Shown: one piece after another, positions 36,299 to 44,946 of the stretch
Layout: each line of letters opens with the position of its first letter
Position numbering within the stretch: the stretch's first letter is position 1
From: Pseudomonadota bacterium
GTDB taxonomy: Bacteria; Pseudomonadota; Gammaproteobacteria; Steroidobacterales; Woeseiaceae
Length of the DNA: 59,048 nt
Reading direction: 5' to 3'
NCBI GenBank assembly: GCA_020027645.1
Contig: JAHKKM010000004.1
Span: 1 to 59,048 of the forward strand
Program-made: the position numbers and the translations under genes
The notes under the pieces: generated by a model
Seen by the model: only the letters and a program-made list of their open reading frames with translations
What the model was told of the DNA's origin: nothing
The model's database searches: none

Positions 36299-36802
36299 TC
36301 AGCTGACCTGGCTCTGCATCTTTGCGCTCAATTCCTTGTGCACCTCACGGAAAATCTGCCGGGCTAACGCTTTCCTCGCGGCCTCCAGGGTTGTCCCGGC
36401 ATGGTCGGCGACCAGCTGCTGCAATACCGGGCTGCTGCTGCCGGTATGCGTGCGGAATTCCGCCAGTGAGTCTTTGGCATCGCTGCAGAGGCGGTCACGC
36501 CAGGCTTCGGCTTCACGGAACACCCGCTTGTCCGCCTGCGGGCGTCGATTCAGCGCGTCGATCGCAATACGTATTGGTTCGGCGTCGATTCCGCGCATGA
36601 GCTTGCCAATGAGCTGTTTCTGGCGTCGCAGCGCACCGTGCGAATTCGTCGACCGCGCCAGGCGCACGGCGTCGATCAGCTTGGGATCTGCGACAATTGC
36701 AGTCAGTTGCGTGTCGGTCAGTTCAATGAGCGATTCACCCAGGACCTGCAATTCAGTGAATTGTCGTTTGAGCGCGCTCTTGCTGGGCTTTGATTCAGTC
36801 AC
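36299..36802 (-). CDS. darP: Ribosome biogenesis factor DarP (YjgA, DUF615)
   Basis: DarP associates with the maturing 50S subunit and promotes assembly around the peptidyltransferase centre. The 167-aa product shows the DUF615 features SKSALKRQFTELQVLGESLI and NSHGALRRQKQLIGKLMR. The start is GTG at 36802. It is divergent from pmbA, with which it is paired in many relatives, so this small module is conserved. Confidence 0.92.
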   Translation of the reverse strand: MTESKPSKSALKRQFTELQVLGESLIELTDTQLTAIVADPKLIDAVRLARSTNSHGALRRQKQLIGKLMRGIDAEPIRIAIDALNRRPQADKRVFREAEAWRDRLCSDAKDSLAEFRTHTGSSSPVLQQLVADHAGTTLEAARKALARQIFREVHKELSAKMQSQVS

Positions 36803-36891
36803 CGGCTAAGCTACTGTGCGCCAGCGACGCGGAATGCGGATATCGACGTCATGCAAACATTGAAATTCTTTTTATCGGGAATAGCAACCAG

Positions 36892-38235
36892 ATGACAGGA
36901 TTGGCACGTGTGACAATGAGCGGGCGGGATATCGAGGATATCGTGCGCGTGGTTCTTGCGGAAGCGAAAAAACACGGGGCCGACCAGGCCGAAGCCGCCG
37001 CCAGTCATGATCTCGGAATCGCCGCCACGGCCAGACTCGGGACAGTGGAAAATCTCGAGTACACAAATGATCGTGGGGTCGGCGTGACCGTCTTCTGTGG
37101 TACGCGCAAGGGCAGTGCAGGTACTTCCGATTTCAGTGCGGAGGCCTTGTGCGAAACGGTCAGGAAAGCCTGCGCATTCGCCCGCTACACGGAAGCTGAC
37201 CCCTGCGCCGGCCTGGCGGATGCGGACCTGATGGCGACGACAATTCCCGATCTTGATCTTGCGCACGCCTGGCCGATCGAATCCGAGGAGGCAATTGCCA
37301 TCGCCGTCGAAAGCGAGGATGCGGCGCGATCCTTCGACAAGCGCGTCACCAATTCCGAGGGAGCGACCGTGTCGACGAACAACGGTGTCCGCGCCTATGG
37401 CAATACGCACGGATTTCTGGCCAGCTTCCGCAAGTCGAGTCATAGCATCAGTTGCGTCGTCGTCGGCGAACAGAACGGCGACATGCAACGTGACTATCAC
37501 TACACCACGGCCAGGGATCCCCGGGACCTGGAACCAGCGAAGGCTGTCGGCCAGCGCGCGGCCAGGCGCACGATCGACAGACTTGGCGCAAGAAAGGTCA
37601 AGACCTGCAAGGCCAAGGTATTGCTGGCGCCGGAAATCGCACGTGGTTTCATTGGGCACGCGGTGGCGGCTATCAGCGGCGGTGCGCAATACCGGCGCTC
37701 ATCGTTCCTGCTGGCGGCGGCCGGCGAGCAGATATTTCCGCAATTCCTGCAGCTTCAGGAGCGCCCGCACATTCCCAAAGGCATGGCAAGTGCACCTTAT
37801 GATGCCGAAGGCGTCGCGACCCATGATCGTGACCTGGTGGTGGATGGAGTTTTGCAAGGCTATGTCCTGGGATCGTATTCAGCCAGGCGACTCGGACTGA
37901 GCACTACGGGTAATGCCGGAGGAGCGCACAATCTCATCGTTCCCGGAAATGCCAGGGACCTCGCAGCGCTCGTTCGCGACATGGGTACCGGCTTGCTGGT
38001 GCACGAACTGATCGGGCACGGCGTGAATCCTGTGACCGGCGATTATTCGCGCGGTGCTGCGGGTTTCTGGGTCGAGAATGGCGACATCGCCTACCCGGTG
38101 CACGAGGTGACGATTGCCGGAAATCTGCGCAGTCTTTATCGACGCATTGTGGCGGTCGGCCAGGACCAGGATCTTCGCGGCGGAATTCGTTGCGGATCCA
38201 TGCTGATCGATGAAATGGCTATTGCCGGCGCATGA
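36892..38235 (+). CDS. pmbA: TldE/PmbA metalloprotease subunit, with intact HExxxH
   Basis: PmbA (TldE) pairs with TldD in a heterodimeric protease and, in E. coli, contributes substrate binding but no zinc site. The 447-aa product from ATG 36892 has the family C terminus VTGDYSRGAAGFWVENGDIA. Unusually, the aligned zinc region reads LLVHELIGHGVN: H371-E372-x3-H376, a full HExxxH as in TldD. By recollection enterobacterial and Pseudomonas PmbA have T and Q at the His positions. A Cys near the C terminus (C434, GIRCGSML) is also uncommon in my memory. The annotation as PmbA rests on overall sequence and the darP neighbour. Confidence 0.93.
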   Translation: MTGLARVTMSGRDIEDIVRVVLAEAKKHGADQAEAAASHDLGIAATARLGTVENLEYTNDRGVGVTVFCGTRKGSAGTSDFSAEALCETVRKACAFARYTEADPCAGLADADLMATTIPDLDLAHAWPIESEEAIAIAVESEDAARSFDKRVTNSEGATVSTNNGVRAYGNTHGFLASFRKSSHSISCVVVGEQNGDMQRDYHYTTARDPRDLEPAKAVGQRAARRTIDRLGARKVKTCKAKVLLAPEIARGFIGHAVAAISGGAQYRRSSFLLAAAGEQIFPQFLQLQERPHIPKGMASAPYDAEGVATHDRDLVVDGVLQGYVLGSYSARRLGLSTTGNAGGAHNLIVPGNARDLAALVRDMGTGLLVHELIGHGVNPVTGDYSRGAAGFWVENGDIAYPVHEVTIAGNLRSLYRRIVAVGQDQDLRGGIRCGSMLIDEMAIAGA

Positions 38236-38263
38236 ACGAACGGGATCGTCTGCAGGTTCACTG

Positions 38264-39595
38264 TTACGACTTCACCTTCTGTTTCTTTTCCTGATCGTCG
38301 AGCAGTTCCGCCAGTGTCCTGTCGCCGACCACGCCAGAGATAGCACGATCCAGTTCCGTTCCGAGGGTGGCGATGTAAGGGGACCAGGTTGGATCGCGGT
38401 TTGAGCCTGTCTCTCCTTCTGCCCGCACGACGTTGAGAATATCGTTCAGGCGCAGACGTGACAGTTCCTGACCCGGGAACAGTTTCTCGTCTTCTGTTGT
38501 GAGCAGCAGACCTGCCAGCTCGAGCGATTCGACGATCGGTGCCAAGGCGATCGCAGGAATGTTGAGCTTTGCGCTCAGATCGACGACGGCTATGCCTTTG
38601 CCCGGATCCCTGAACGACCGGCCGATCAGCATCATGACATTCAGTGCCAGGCGTTCGCGCATGGAGTTGGAGAGTCGCGGTTCCTGCCGGCCGATTCGCA
38701 AAAACACCGGATTCTGGTGATAGAAAGCGAGCTGTGCTCCGATCAGCAATATCAGCCAGTTCAGGTACAACCAGATCAGGCTCACGATGCCGATGGCAAA
38801 CGTTGCATACACGGCCAGCGTGCGCACCGATGACAAAATGAATGTCGTGAAGATGACACCCATGGTGGCCCACATGATGCCCCCGGCAAGTCCCCCGACC
38901 AGCGCCGACTTGAACCGCACCCGCGTATTCGGCATGAACATGTACAGGAAGGTGAACACTGCAGAGACCATAAGGTACGGCAGGAACTTGCCAACGAGGA
39001 GAAACAGCTCTGCAATACCCGGCAACTGTTCGAGTCGGCTTACGACTGTATTGCTGCTCAGGGCGCCAAGCATGGTGAAGGCTGTACCGATGGCAACCGG
39101 CCCAATGAGCAAAACAACCAGATACTCGGTAAAACGTCGGGCAAAGTTGCGTGGTTTGGAGACATACCAGACGTAGTTGAAGCTCGACTCGACCTTTTGT
39201 ACTGTCGAAATAGCGGTCCAGAGGAAGAACGCCACGCCAATACCGCCGATAACCGAAGTGTTGACCTTGTCGACCATGTCGAAAAGCTGGCTGGAGATTC
39301 GTTCAGCGTCCGGACCGAGATGCACAAGGAATGTATCGAGATTTTCCTTGAGTTTGCTAAAGACGCCGAGACCCTTGGCCATGGCGAAGCTGATACCGAG
39401 CAACGGGACGATCGACAGCAGCGTGGTGTACACGAGGCTCATCGCGTGCAGCGTCAGCTGGCCGGACAGCATGTCGCGAAGCATGCCGTAGACGTACCGC
39501 AAGATCGTGGCAGCAAAGGCACCGGCCCGCCCGAAACGTTTCAGGTAATCGCTCCAGATCAGCTTTTCGATTTGTTTCGTAAGACTGTCGATCAT
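38264..39595 (-). CDS. YihY/BrkB family membrane protein with C-terminal winged-helix-like region
   Basis: A 443-aa inner-membrane protein. Residues ~30-320 form the YihY/UPF0761 domain with six hydrophobic segments, starting HAMSLVYTTLLSIVPLLGIS and including WTAISTVQKVESSFNYVW. About 120 further residues resemble an Rrf2-like winged helix (VDLSAKLNIPAIALAPIVESLELAGLL). The family was once called ribonuclease BN; that activity belongs elsewhere and the true role is unknown. E. coli YihY is about 290 aa, so this is the long form common in non-enteric gammaproteobacteria. Confidence 0.88.
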   Translation of the reverse strand: MIDSLTKQIEKLIWSDYLKRFGRAGAFAATILRYVYGMLRDMLSGQLTLHAMSLVYTTLLSIVPLLGISFAMAKGLGVFSKLKENLDTFLVHLGPDAERISSQLFDMVDKVNTSVIGGIGVAFFLWTAISTVQKVESSFNYVWYVSKPRNFARRFTEYLVVLLIGPVAIGTAFTMLGALSSNTVVSRLEQLPGIAELFLLVGKFLPYLMVSAVFTFLYMFMPNTRVRFKSALVGGLAGGIMWATMGVIFTTFILSSVRTLAVYATFAIGIVSLIWLYLNWLILLIGAQLAFYHQNPVFLRIGRQEPRLSNSMRERLALNVMMLIGRSFRDPGKGIAVVDLSAKLNIPAIALAPIVESLELAGLLLTTEDEKLFPGQELSRLRLNDILNVVRAEGETGSNRDPTWSPYIATLGTELDRAISGVVGDRTLAELLDDQEKKQKVKS

Positions 39596-39680
39596 GCCTG
39601 GCTAGTCCGTTCCGATTCTGATTGGCAGCGACCCGCGCCCGCATTGTACCTTAGGCGATCAGCAACAAGGCCGAAAATCC

Positions 39681-40478
39681 ATGAGTGCATACCCACAGAG
39701 AATCGTCTGCCTGACCGAGGAGACCACCGAGACCCTGTACGATATCGGCGAGGACTGGCGCATCGTCGGCATCTCGGGATTCACCGTGCGGCCTCCCCGC
39801 GCAAGGAGGGAGAAGCCCCGGGTGTCGGCATTCACGAGTGCAAAGATCGAGCGAATTGTTGCGTTGAAACCGGACCTGGTGCTGGGGTTCTCGGACCTTC
39901 AGGCGGAAATCGCGTCGGACCTCATACGGCAGGGCATTGCGGTGCACGTCTTCAATCAACGCTCGGTCAGTGAAATCCTGCAAATGATCCGTACGCTTGG
40001 CGGCATGGTTGGCGCGCAAGTCAAGACTGAACGGTACGTCGCTCGACTCGAGCATGGCTTGAAAGCAGTGGGTGAGGTGGCTGCGATGTTGCCGCAGCGT
40101 CCGCGGGTGTATTTCGAAGAATGGGACGAGCCGCAAATCAGTGCCATTCGCTGGGTGTCCGAACTGATTTCGATTGCCGGCGGCGATGACTGTTTTCCGG
40201 AACTCGCGGTCAATCCATTGGGTAAAGACAGGATCCTCGTCGATGGTGACAAAGTCATCGAGCGACAGCCGGATATCATTCTGGGATCCTGGTGCGGCAA
40301 GAAATTTCGTCCCGAGCGGGTGGCAGAACGCAAGGGCTGGCAGGAAATTCCCGCAATCGTCAATGGAGATCTGCACGAGATAAAGTCATCGATCATCCTG
40401 CAGCCGGGTCCGGCCGCGCTGACTGACGGCCTTGCGGAGCTCAGCCGCATCATCGGGTCCTGGTCGCAGCGCCAATAA
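39681..40478 (+). CDS. BtuF-like periplasmic-binding-fold protein without signal peptide
   Basis: A 265-aa protein of the cobalamin/ferric-siderophore binding family (TroA/BtuF fold). It begins directly MSAYPQRIVCLTEETTETLY, with no hydrophobic signal. KPDLVLGFSDLQAEIASDL and ISAIRWVSELISIAGGDDCF are the usual two-lobe elements. Lack of export suggests a cytoplasmic corrinoid- or metal-binding role, or export by another route. There is no btuCD nearby. It starts 86 bases from the divergent YihY gene and converges on purC across a perfect palindrome. Confidence 0.85.
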   Translation: MSAYPQRIVCLTEETTETLYDIGEDWRIVGISGFTVRPPRARREKPRVSAFTSAKIERIVALKPDLVLGFSDLQAEIASDLIRQGIAVHVFNQRSVSEILQMIRTLGGMVGAQVKTERYVARLEHGLKAVGEVAAMLPQRPRVYFEEWDEPQISAIRWVSELISIAGGDDCFPELAVNPLGKDRILVDGDKVIERQPDIILGSWCGKKFRPERVAERKGWQEIPAIVNGDLHEIKSSIILQPGPAALTDGLAELSRIIGSWSQRQ

Positions 40479-40498
40479 ACTAAAGCATTTTTGCCGAC

Positions 40499-40562
40499 GC
40501 CACGCCGCTGTGTGTTGTTCACTCGAAAATCGAAACTCGCTCGCAACACACAGCGGCGTGGC
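40499..40562. repeat. Perfect 19-bp inverted repeat; bidirectional terminator-like
   Basis: GCCACGCCGCTGTGTGTTG at 40499-40517 and its exact reverse complement at 40544-40562 flank a 26-base loop. The loop contains ACTCGAAAATCGAAACTCGCTCG. It lies between the convergent BtuF-like gene and purC, where a bidirectional terminator is expected, and has a diverged relative at 6520-6580 sharing AACTCGCTCGCAA. Confidence 0.75.
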
Positions 40563-40600
40563 ACCGGCCATGAATACTCGTGATCCCGTACCAGGCTGTA

Positions 40601-41494
40601 CTACGCAGTGGTCAGTATGTTCAGCGCTTCGCGATACTTTTCGCTGGTTTTTTTCAGTATTTCCTGCGGTATCTTTGGCCCGGGCGCAGTCCTGTTCCAA
40701 TCCAGGGTATCGAGATAGTCGCGAACGAACTGCTTGTCAAAACTCGGAGGGCTGATACCGGTACGGTATCCTTCGACGGGCCAGAAGCGCGATGAGTCCG
40801 GTGTCAGCACTTCGTCGATCAGATACAGCCGGCCGGCACTGTCCTGGCCAAACTCGAATTTTGTATCTGCGATGATGATGCCGCGCTGCAGTGCGTATTC
40901 GGCAGCCCGCTTGTAAATGCGAATCGAGTAATCGCGTACGCGTGATGCAAGCTCGCTGCCAACCAGTTGCACGGTGCGTTCGAAACTGATGTTCTCATCG
41001 TGAATGCCGGCGTCGGCCTTGGTTGCTGGCGTAAACAGGACCTCGGGCAAGCGCTCTGCCTGTCGCAGACCCGGCGGCAATGCGATCCCGCAGACTTTTC
41101 CGCACGCCTGGTAGTCTCGCCAGCCTGAACCAATCAGATAGCCGCGTATCACGGCCTCGATCGGCAAAGGGCGCAGTCTCCGACAAACGGTTGAACGCAG
41201 TCGCAGGGATTTGCGAAGATCTGCGTCGGAGATGATGCCGTCAAGTTCTCGACCGGTCAGGTGATTTGGCACGATATCCGCCATCATCGCGAACCAGAAG
41301 TTTGAAATCCTTGTCAGAATCTCGCCCTTGCCCGGTACCGGATCGGGCATGATCACGTCGTACGCCGACAAACGGTCTGTTGTTACGATCAGCAGGTAGT
41401 CGTTATCGATTGCATAAATGTCGCGCACCTTGCCCCGGCCCAACAGGGGCAGATCTGCAATTACTGATTCGAACAGGGGCTGCTGCGACTTCAT
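40601..41494 (-). CDS. purC: SAICAR synthetase
   Basis: PurC joins CAIR and aspartate with ATP in purine synthesis. The 297-aa product from ATG 41494 (MKSQQPLFESVIADLP) is the long, yeast-like form. It shows GRGKVRDIYAIDNDYLLIV, DRLSAYDVIMPDPVPGKG, and IADTKFEFGQD...LIDEVLTPDSSRFW. The longer frame from 41548 has no family support. It is unlinked here to purEK but only ~5 kb away. Confidence 0.97.
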   Translation of the reverse strand: MKSQQPLFESVIADLPLLGRGKVRDIYAIDNDYLLIVTTDRLSAYDVIMPDPVPGKGEILTRISNFWFAMMADIVPNHLTGRELDGIISDADLRKSLRLRSTVCRRLRPLPIEAVIRGYLIGSGWRDYQACGKVCGIALPPGLRQAERLPEVLFTPATKADAGIHDENISFERTVQLVGSELASRVRDYSIRIYKRAAEYALQRGIIIADTKFEFGQDSAGRLYLIDEVLTPDSSRFWPVEGYRTGISPPSFDKQFVRDYLDTLDWNRTAPGPKIPQEILKKTSEKYREALNILTTA

Positions 41495-41665
41495 TGGCTC
41501 AGGAGTCTGTTTTGCGACGGGCGGGTGTGCCGCATGATGGCGGTTCATTCAACGCCTGGCAAGAATTGCCGGACAATCTCGCATGGGAATCGGCAATGCG
41601 TACGGTTAGCATTGACCAATAGCACTGACATTCCGGATTGTGACAACCGGCTCGGACGCAAGCAA

Positions 41666-42457
41666 ATGCCTTATTACGGAAAAATCATCGGGACGCTTAT
41701 CGGCCTTGCAACCGGGCGTCCGTTGCTTGCACTACTGGGACTGATATTGGGACATCAGTTCGATCGCGGCTTTGCTGGCCGAATCCCGGGGGTCGGCAAT
41801 CATCCGGGCGAGCGTCTGTCCGGTGATTTTGTCGCCGCGTTGTTCCGGGTAATGGGTCACCTGGCAAAAGCCGACGGGCGCGTCTCCGAGGACGAGATTC
41901 GTGCTGCAAGGTCCATCATGCACAGGCTGAATCTCGGCGCTGCCGAATCGCGCCAGGCAATTGCCTGGTTCGACGAAGGAAAGAACGCCTCGTTTTCGTT
42001 ACAAACTACATTGCAGAACCTGCGCGAGCACGGCGCACGCCGCACTGAGCACCGCGGTTTGTTTGTCAGGTTGGTGCTGGAAGTGTCGCTTGCCAAGCCA
42101 AGTCTGCACCAGCGTGAACGGGCCATGATCTGGACGATTTGTCAGCAACTGGAGATCGGGAGGGTGGAGCTTGCGCAACTTGAGGCCATGTTGCGGGCAC
42201 AAAAGGGGTTCAGGCGATCTCCTGAGGGCAATGCCGATGCATCGCAGGTCGATCGTGCCTACTCAACTCTCGGCGTCGACAAGTCCTCGACCAATGAGGA
42301 CATCAAGAAAGCTTATCGCAGGCTCATGAACAGAAATCACCCTGACAAGATCGCCTCGAAGAATCCGGATCCTGCAGCGATGGCCGAGGCAGAGCGTAAA
42401 ACCCGCGAAATTCGCGGGGCATACGAAATGCTGAAGGCGAGACGGTCCATCCGGTAG
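41666..42457 (+). CDS. djlA: Membrane-anchored DnaJ co-chaperone DjlA
   Basis: DjlA anchors DnaK activity at the inner membrane. The 263-aa product from ATG 41666 begins MPYYGKIIGTLIGLATGRPLL (single N-terminal membrane segment with Gly motifs). It continues with a TerB-like helical domain (~50-180; ALFRVMGHLAKADGRVSEDE) and ends with a J domain (~195-260) bearing the HPD motif in NRNHPDKI. Domain order matches E. coli DjlA. rpe follows 84 bases later. Confidence 0.94.
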   Translation: MPYYGKIIGTLIGLATGRPLLALLGLILGHQFDRGFAGRIPGVGNHPGERLSGDFVAALFRVMGHLAKADGRVSEDEIRAARSIMHRLNLGAAESRQAIAWFDEGKNASFSLQTTLQNLREHGARRTEHRGLFVRLVLEVSLAKPSLHQRERAMIWTICQQLEIGRVELAQLEAMLRAQKGFRRSPEGNADASQVDRAYSTLGVDKSSTNEDIKKAYRRLMNRNHPDKIASKNPDPAAMAEAERKTREIRGAYEMLKARRSIR

Positions 42458-42541
42458 AGTGAAAAGCGTGCGGCGATTGGTTACAGTTCTGCATTGGCCG
42501 GCCGCGGCCCTCTGACAACACTGGCCTTCAAGGATTCTCAC

Positions 42542-43210
42542 GTGAAGCCACTCATTGCTCCGTCCATTCTGTCTGCAGACTTCGCGCGTCTTGGCGAGGA
42601 TGTCACTGCGGTGCTCGACGCCGGAGCGGACATCGTGCACTTCGATGTAATGGACAATCATTTCGTACCCAACCTGACAATAGGGCCCCTGATCTGCGAA
42701 GCGCTGCGAAAATACAGTATCGCGGCGCCAATCGATGTTCATCTTATGGTCGAGCCGGTGGATCGGCTGATTCCGGATTTTGCCCGGGCAGGCGCGACTT
42801 ACATCAGCTTTCATCCCGAAGCGAGCACCCACGTACATCGCACGATCGGCCTCATTCGCGAGCAAGGCTGCAAACCCGGACTGGTGTTCAATCCTGCAAC
42901 ACCCCTGGATTGGCTTGAGCATGTGCTCGATGAGCTCGACATGGTCTTGATCATGTCGGTCAATCCGGGATTCGGCGGACAGGCCTTTATCGAGTCATCG
43001 CTGGGCAAGTTGCGTCAAGTCAGGAGCATGATCGATGCGCGGGGACTGGACGTTCGGTTGGAAATCGATGGGGGCGTCAAGGTTGACAATATCGGCAGAA
43101 TTGCCGCGGCAGGCGCGGACATCTTTGTTGCCGGCTCCGCTATTTTTGGCAGTGCCGACTACGCAAAGACCATCACTGCCATGCGCAAGGCGATCGACGC
43201 GGCTATTTGA
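42542..43210 (+). CDS. rpe: Ribulose-phosphate 3-epimerase
   Basis: Rpe interconverts ribulose-5-P and xylulose-5-P in the pentose phosphate pathway. The 222-aa TIM-barrel product has [30 protein letters not shown], the VNPGFGGQ phosphate loop and the [11 protein letters not shown] metal ligand strand. GTG at 42542 has AAGGA at a fitting distance; the frame extends upstream without support. Confidence 0.97.
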   Translation: MKPLIAPSILSADFARLGEDVTAVLDAGADIVHFDVMDNHFVPNLTIGPLICEALRKYSIAAPIDVHLMVEPVDRLIPDFARAGATYISFHPEASTHVHRTIGLIREQGCKPGLVFNPATPLDWLEHVLDELDMVLIMSVNPGFGGQAFIESSLGKLRQVRSMIDARGLDVRLEIDGGVKVDNIGRIAAAGADIFVAGSAIFGSADYAKTITAMRKAIDAAI

Positions 43211-43212
43211 AG

Positions 43213-43245
43213 TTCGCCGATAGGCGAAGGGTCGGGAAGATCCCG
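43213..43245. terminator. Two small hairpins between convergent rpe and crp
   Basis: TTCGCC-GATA-GGCGAA (43213-43228) and CGGGA-AGA-TCCCG (43233-43245) follow the rpe stop. The rest of the gap to 43309 holds short ATTCGTG repeats. No U-tract follows, so termination is only a suggestion. Confidence 0.35.
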
Positions 43246-43309
43246 GCTGCTGGTCCGTGGACTGATTCGTGCGCCGAATCGTGAGTCGATTCGTGAGCCG
43301 GTGTGGGCC

Positions 43310-43963
43310 CTAAAGTTTGCGGACCGGGCGTGCGCCGTATACTACGATTGTCTTGCCGCTCGCGGATACCAGTCCCTGATCTTCCAGCACTTTTAGTACG
43401 CGGCCGGCCATTTCGCGCGAGCAGCCGACGAGACGGCTGAGTTCCTGGCGGCTGACCTTGATTTGCATACCGTCAGGGTGTGTCATGGCATCCGGTTCAT
43501 TGCACAGGTCCATGATGGCGTGAGCAACCCTGCCGGTGACGTCGACGAATGCCAGGTCACCCAGTTTGCGGTTGGTTCGGTCAAGGCGCGTTGCCAGCTG
43601 GGTTGCGAGTTCAAAAACAAGGCCGGGACTTTCACTGGCTATCTGGCGGAAACGCGGGTAGGTCATTTCAGCGATTTCACACTCGCTGCGGGTTCGCACC
43701 CACGCGCTGCGAGTGGGCTGCTCGTAGAAAAGACCCATTTCCCCGAAGAATTGCCCTTTGTTCAAATAGGCGAGGACCATTTCGTTCCCGTCTTCGTCTT
43801 CGATCATGACTTCCACGGACCCGTCAACGATGTAATAGAGCACGTCGGGCAGGTCGCCAGCGTGGATCATGACGGTTTTTGACGGCACGGTTCGAACCCT
43901 GCAATAACTAAGGAACCGGTTGATCGCTGGTACATCACTCAAGGTTTTTGCTGTGGTCTGCAT
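43310..43963 (-). CDS. crp: cAMP-responsive global regulator CRP/Vfr
   Basis: A 217-aa CRP/FNR-family activator nearly colinear with E. coli CRP. The cyclic-nucleotide fold has GEMGLFYEQPTRSAWVRTR (with the R-S that binds cAMP phosphate). The C-helix reads DRTNRKLGDLAFVDVTGR, where the T that contacts adenine is kept but the next S is N. The HTH is SRQELSRLVGCSREMAGRVL and the tail GKTIVVYGARP. It likely binds TGTGA-N6-TCACA-type sites. It converges with rpe and is followed upstream by coq7, as in Pseudomonas. Confidence 0.95.
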   Translation of the reverse strand: MQTTAKTLSDVPAINRFLSYCRVRTVPSKTVMIHAGDLPDVLYYIVDGSVEVMIEDEDGNEMVLAYLNKGQFFGEMGLFYEQPTRSAWVRTRSECEIAEMTYPRFRQIASESPGLVFELATQLATRLDRTNRKLGDLAFVDVTGRVAHAIMDLCNEPDAMTHPDGMQIKVSRQELSRLVGCSREMAGRVLKVLEDQGLVSASGKTIVVYGARPVRKL

Positions 43964-44097
43964 TTATTGGATCCTCGACGCTGCCGCGCCCATTCTTTTA
44001 ATACAGTCAGCCCGGAAGAGCAAGCTAAGTGCGTAATACTTATTGAGAAACTGTTTGAATCAACTCGGTCGTCACCCGTACGTGACACGGGTCAAGA

Positions 44098-44742
44098 TCA
44101 AATCCAGTATGCCGTTCGTGTCATTACCCTGGCGCTCAGTTGCATCAGGCGGCGCACCGGATCTGGCAGTGCTGCGGCCCCGGCTCGTTGCGCATTGGCG
44201 CCATGCCGTTCTTCCTCGGCACGCATTTGCCTGACGATAGCTCGACTCCGTGCGTCTTGTCGCGGCAGTTTCTCCAGGTGGCTGCCAAGGTGTTCGCTGA
44301 CCTGATTTTCGGTTTCAGCGATAAAGCCAAGCGACCAACGATCGCCAAGCACCCCGCTTGCCGCGCCAATGGCGAAGGCGCCTGCATACCACAGAGGGCT
44401 GAGCCGGCTTGGCCTGCTGCCAAGCTCCGTCAGCCGCTCCCGGCACCAGCCGAGATGATCGAGTTCCTCGTCGGCCGCCGCGCTCATTTGTTGCTCGATT
44501 TCCTTGCTGCGCGCGACTGCTGCATGCCCCTGGTAAAGACCCTGGGCGGCGATTTCGCCGGCATGGTTTACCCGCATGAGACCGGCGGAATGTGAGACCT
44601 CGCGCCGGCTCAGGTGATTCTCTTTAACGCCCGCTGCCGGATTCGGTCTGGCCGCGGCAGAAGCGCCGGATGCCAGGGTCCGCAATGCGCTGTCAACGCC
44701 TGCAATCAGGCGATCGATCGGTGAAAGGTGTCGCTCCTGCAT
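44098..44742 (-). CDS. coq7: 3-demethoxyubiquinol 3-hydroxylase (Coq7 family)
   Basis: Coq7 hydroxylates the ring of demethoxyubiquinone with a di-iron centre. The 214-aa product carries the ligand motifs NHAGEIAAQGLYQGH, EELDHLGWC, ETENQVSEHLGSHL and EEERHGANA. It complements UbiH and UbiI at 52-54.5 kb, so all three hydroxylation steps are encoded in the window. The region 44743-44946 upstream holds divergent promoter sequence (e.g. TATACT at 44829) toward the DUF481 gene. Confidence 0.95.
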   Translation of the reverse strand: MQERHLSPIDRLIAGVDSALRTLASGASAAARPNPAAGVKENHLSRREVSHSAGLMRVNHAGEIAAQGLYQGHAAVARSKEIEQQMSAAADEELDHLGWCRERLTELGSRPSRLSPLWYAGAFAIGAASGVLGDRWSLGFIAETENQVSEHLGSHLEKLPRQDARSRAIVRQMRAEEERHGANAQRAGAAALPDPVRRLMQLSARVMTRTAYWI

Positions 44743-44946
44743 CGGCCATAGTATAGCGCTGTTCGAAGTTGGCAGACGCCCGAATGCTTACTGCGCGGCA
44801 GAGACTCGGCAAACCACGAAACTGCAGTTATACTTCGCGCCCTCTTGTGCCGGCGGAGGCACAAGTCGTCGCAGGAAATGCCGGTCGCGGCGAGCGGTGG
44901 TCACTTGGGGCGGCTGGTGCCAATTGAATTGAATGGGAGATGACGC

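Noticed and set aside
44071-44086. CRP site upstream of crp
   Set aside because: GTCAC-N6-GTGAC is palindromic, but the half-sites are in the reverse order to TGTGA-N6-TCACA, so CRP binding is not supported.
43967-44305. 112-codon plus-strand frame over the crp-coq7 interval
   Set aside because: It overlaps the conserved Coq7 C terminus on the other strand and its product has no recognisable features.
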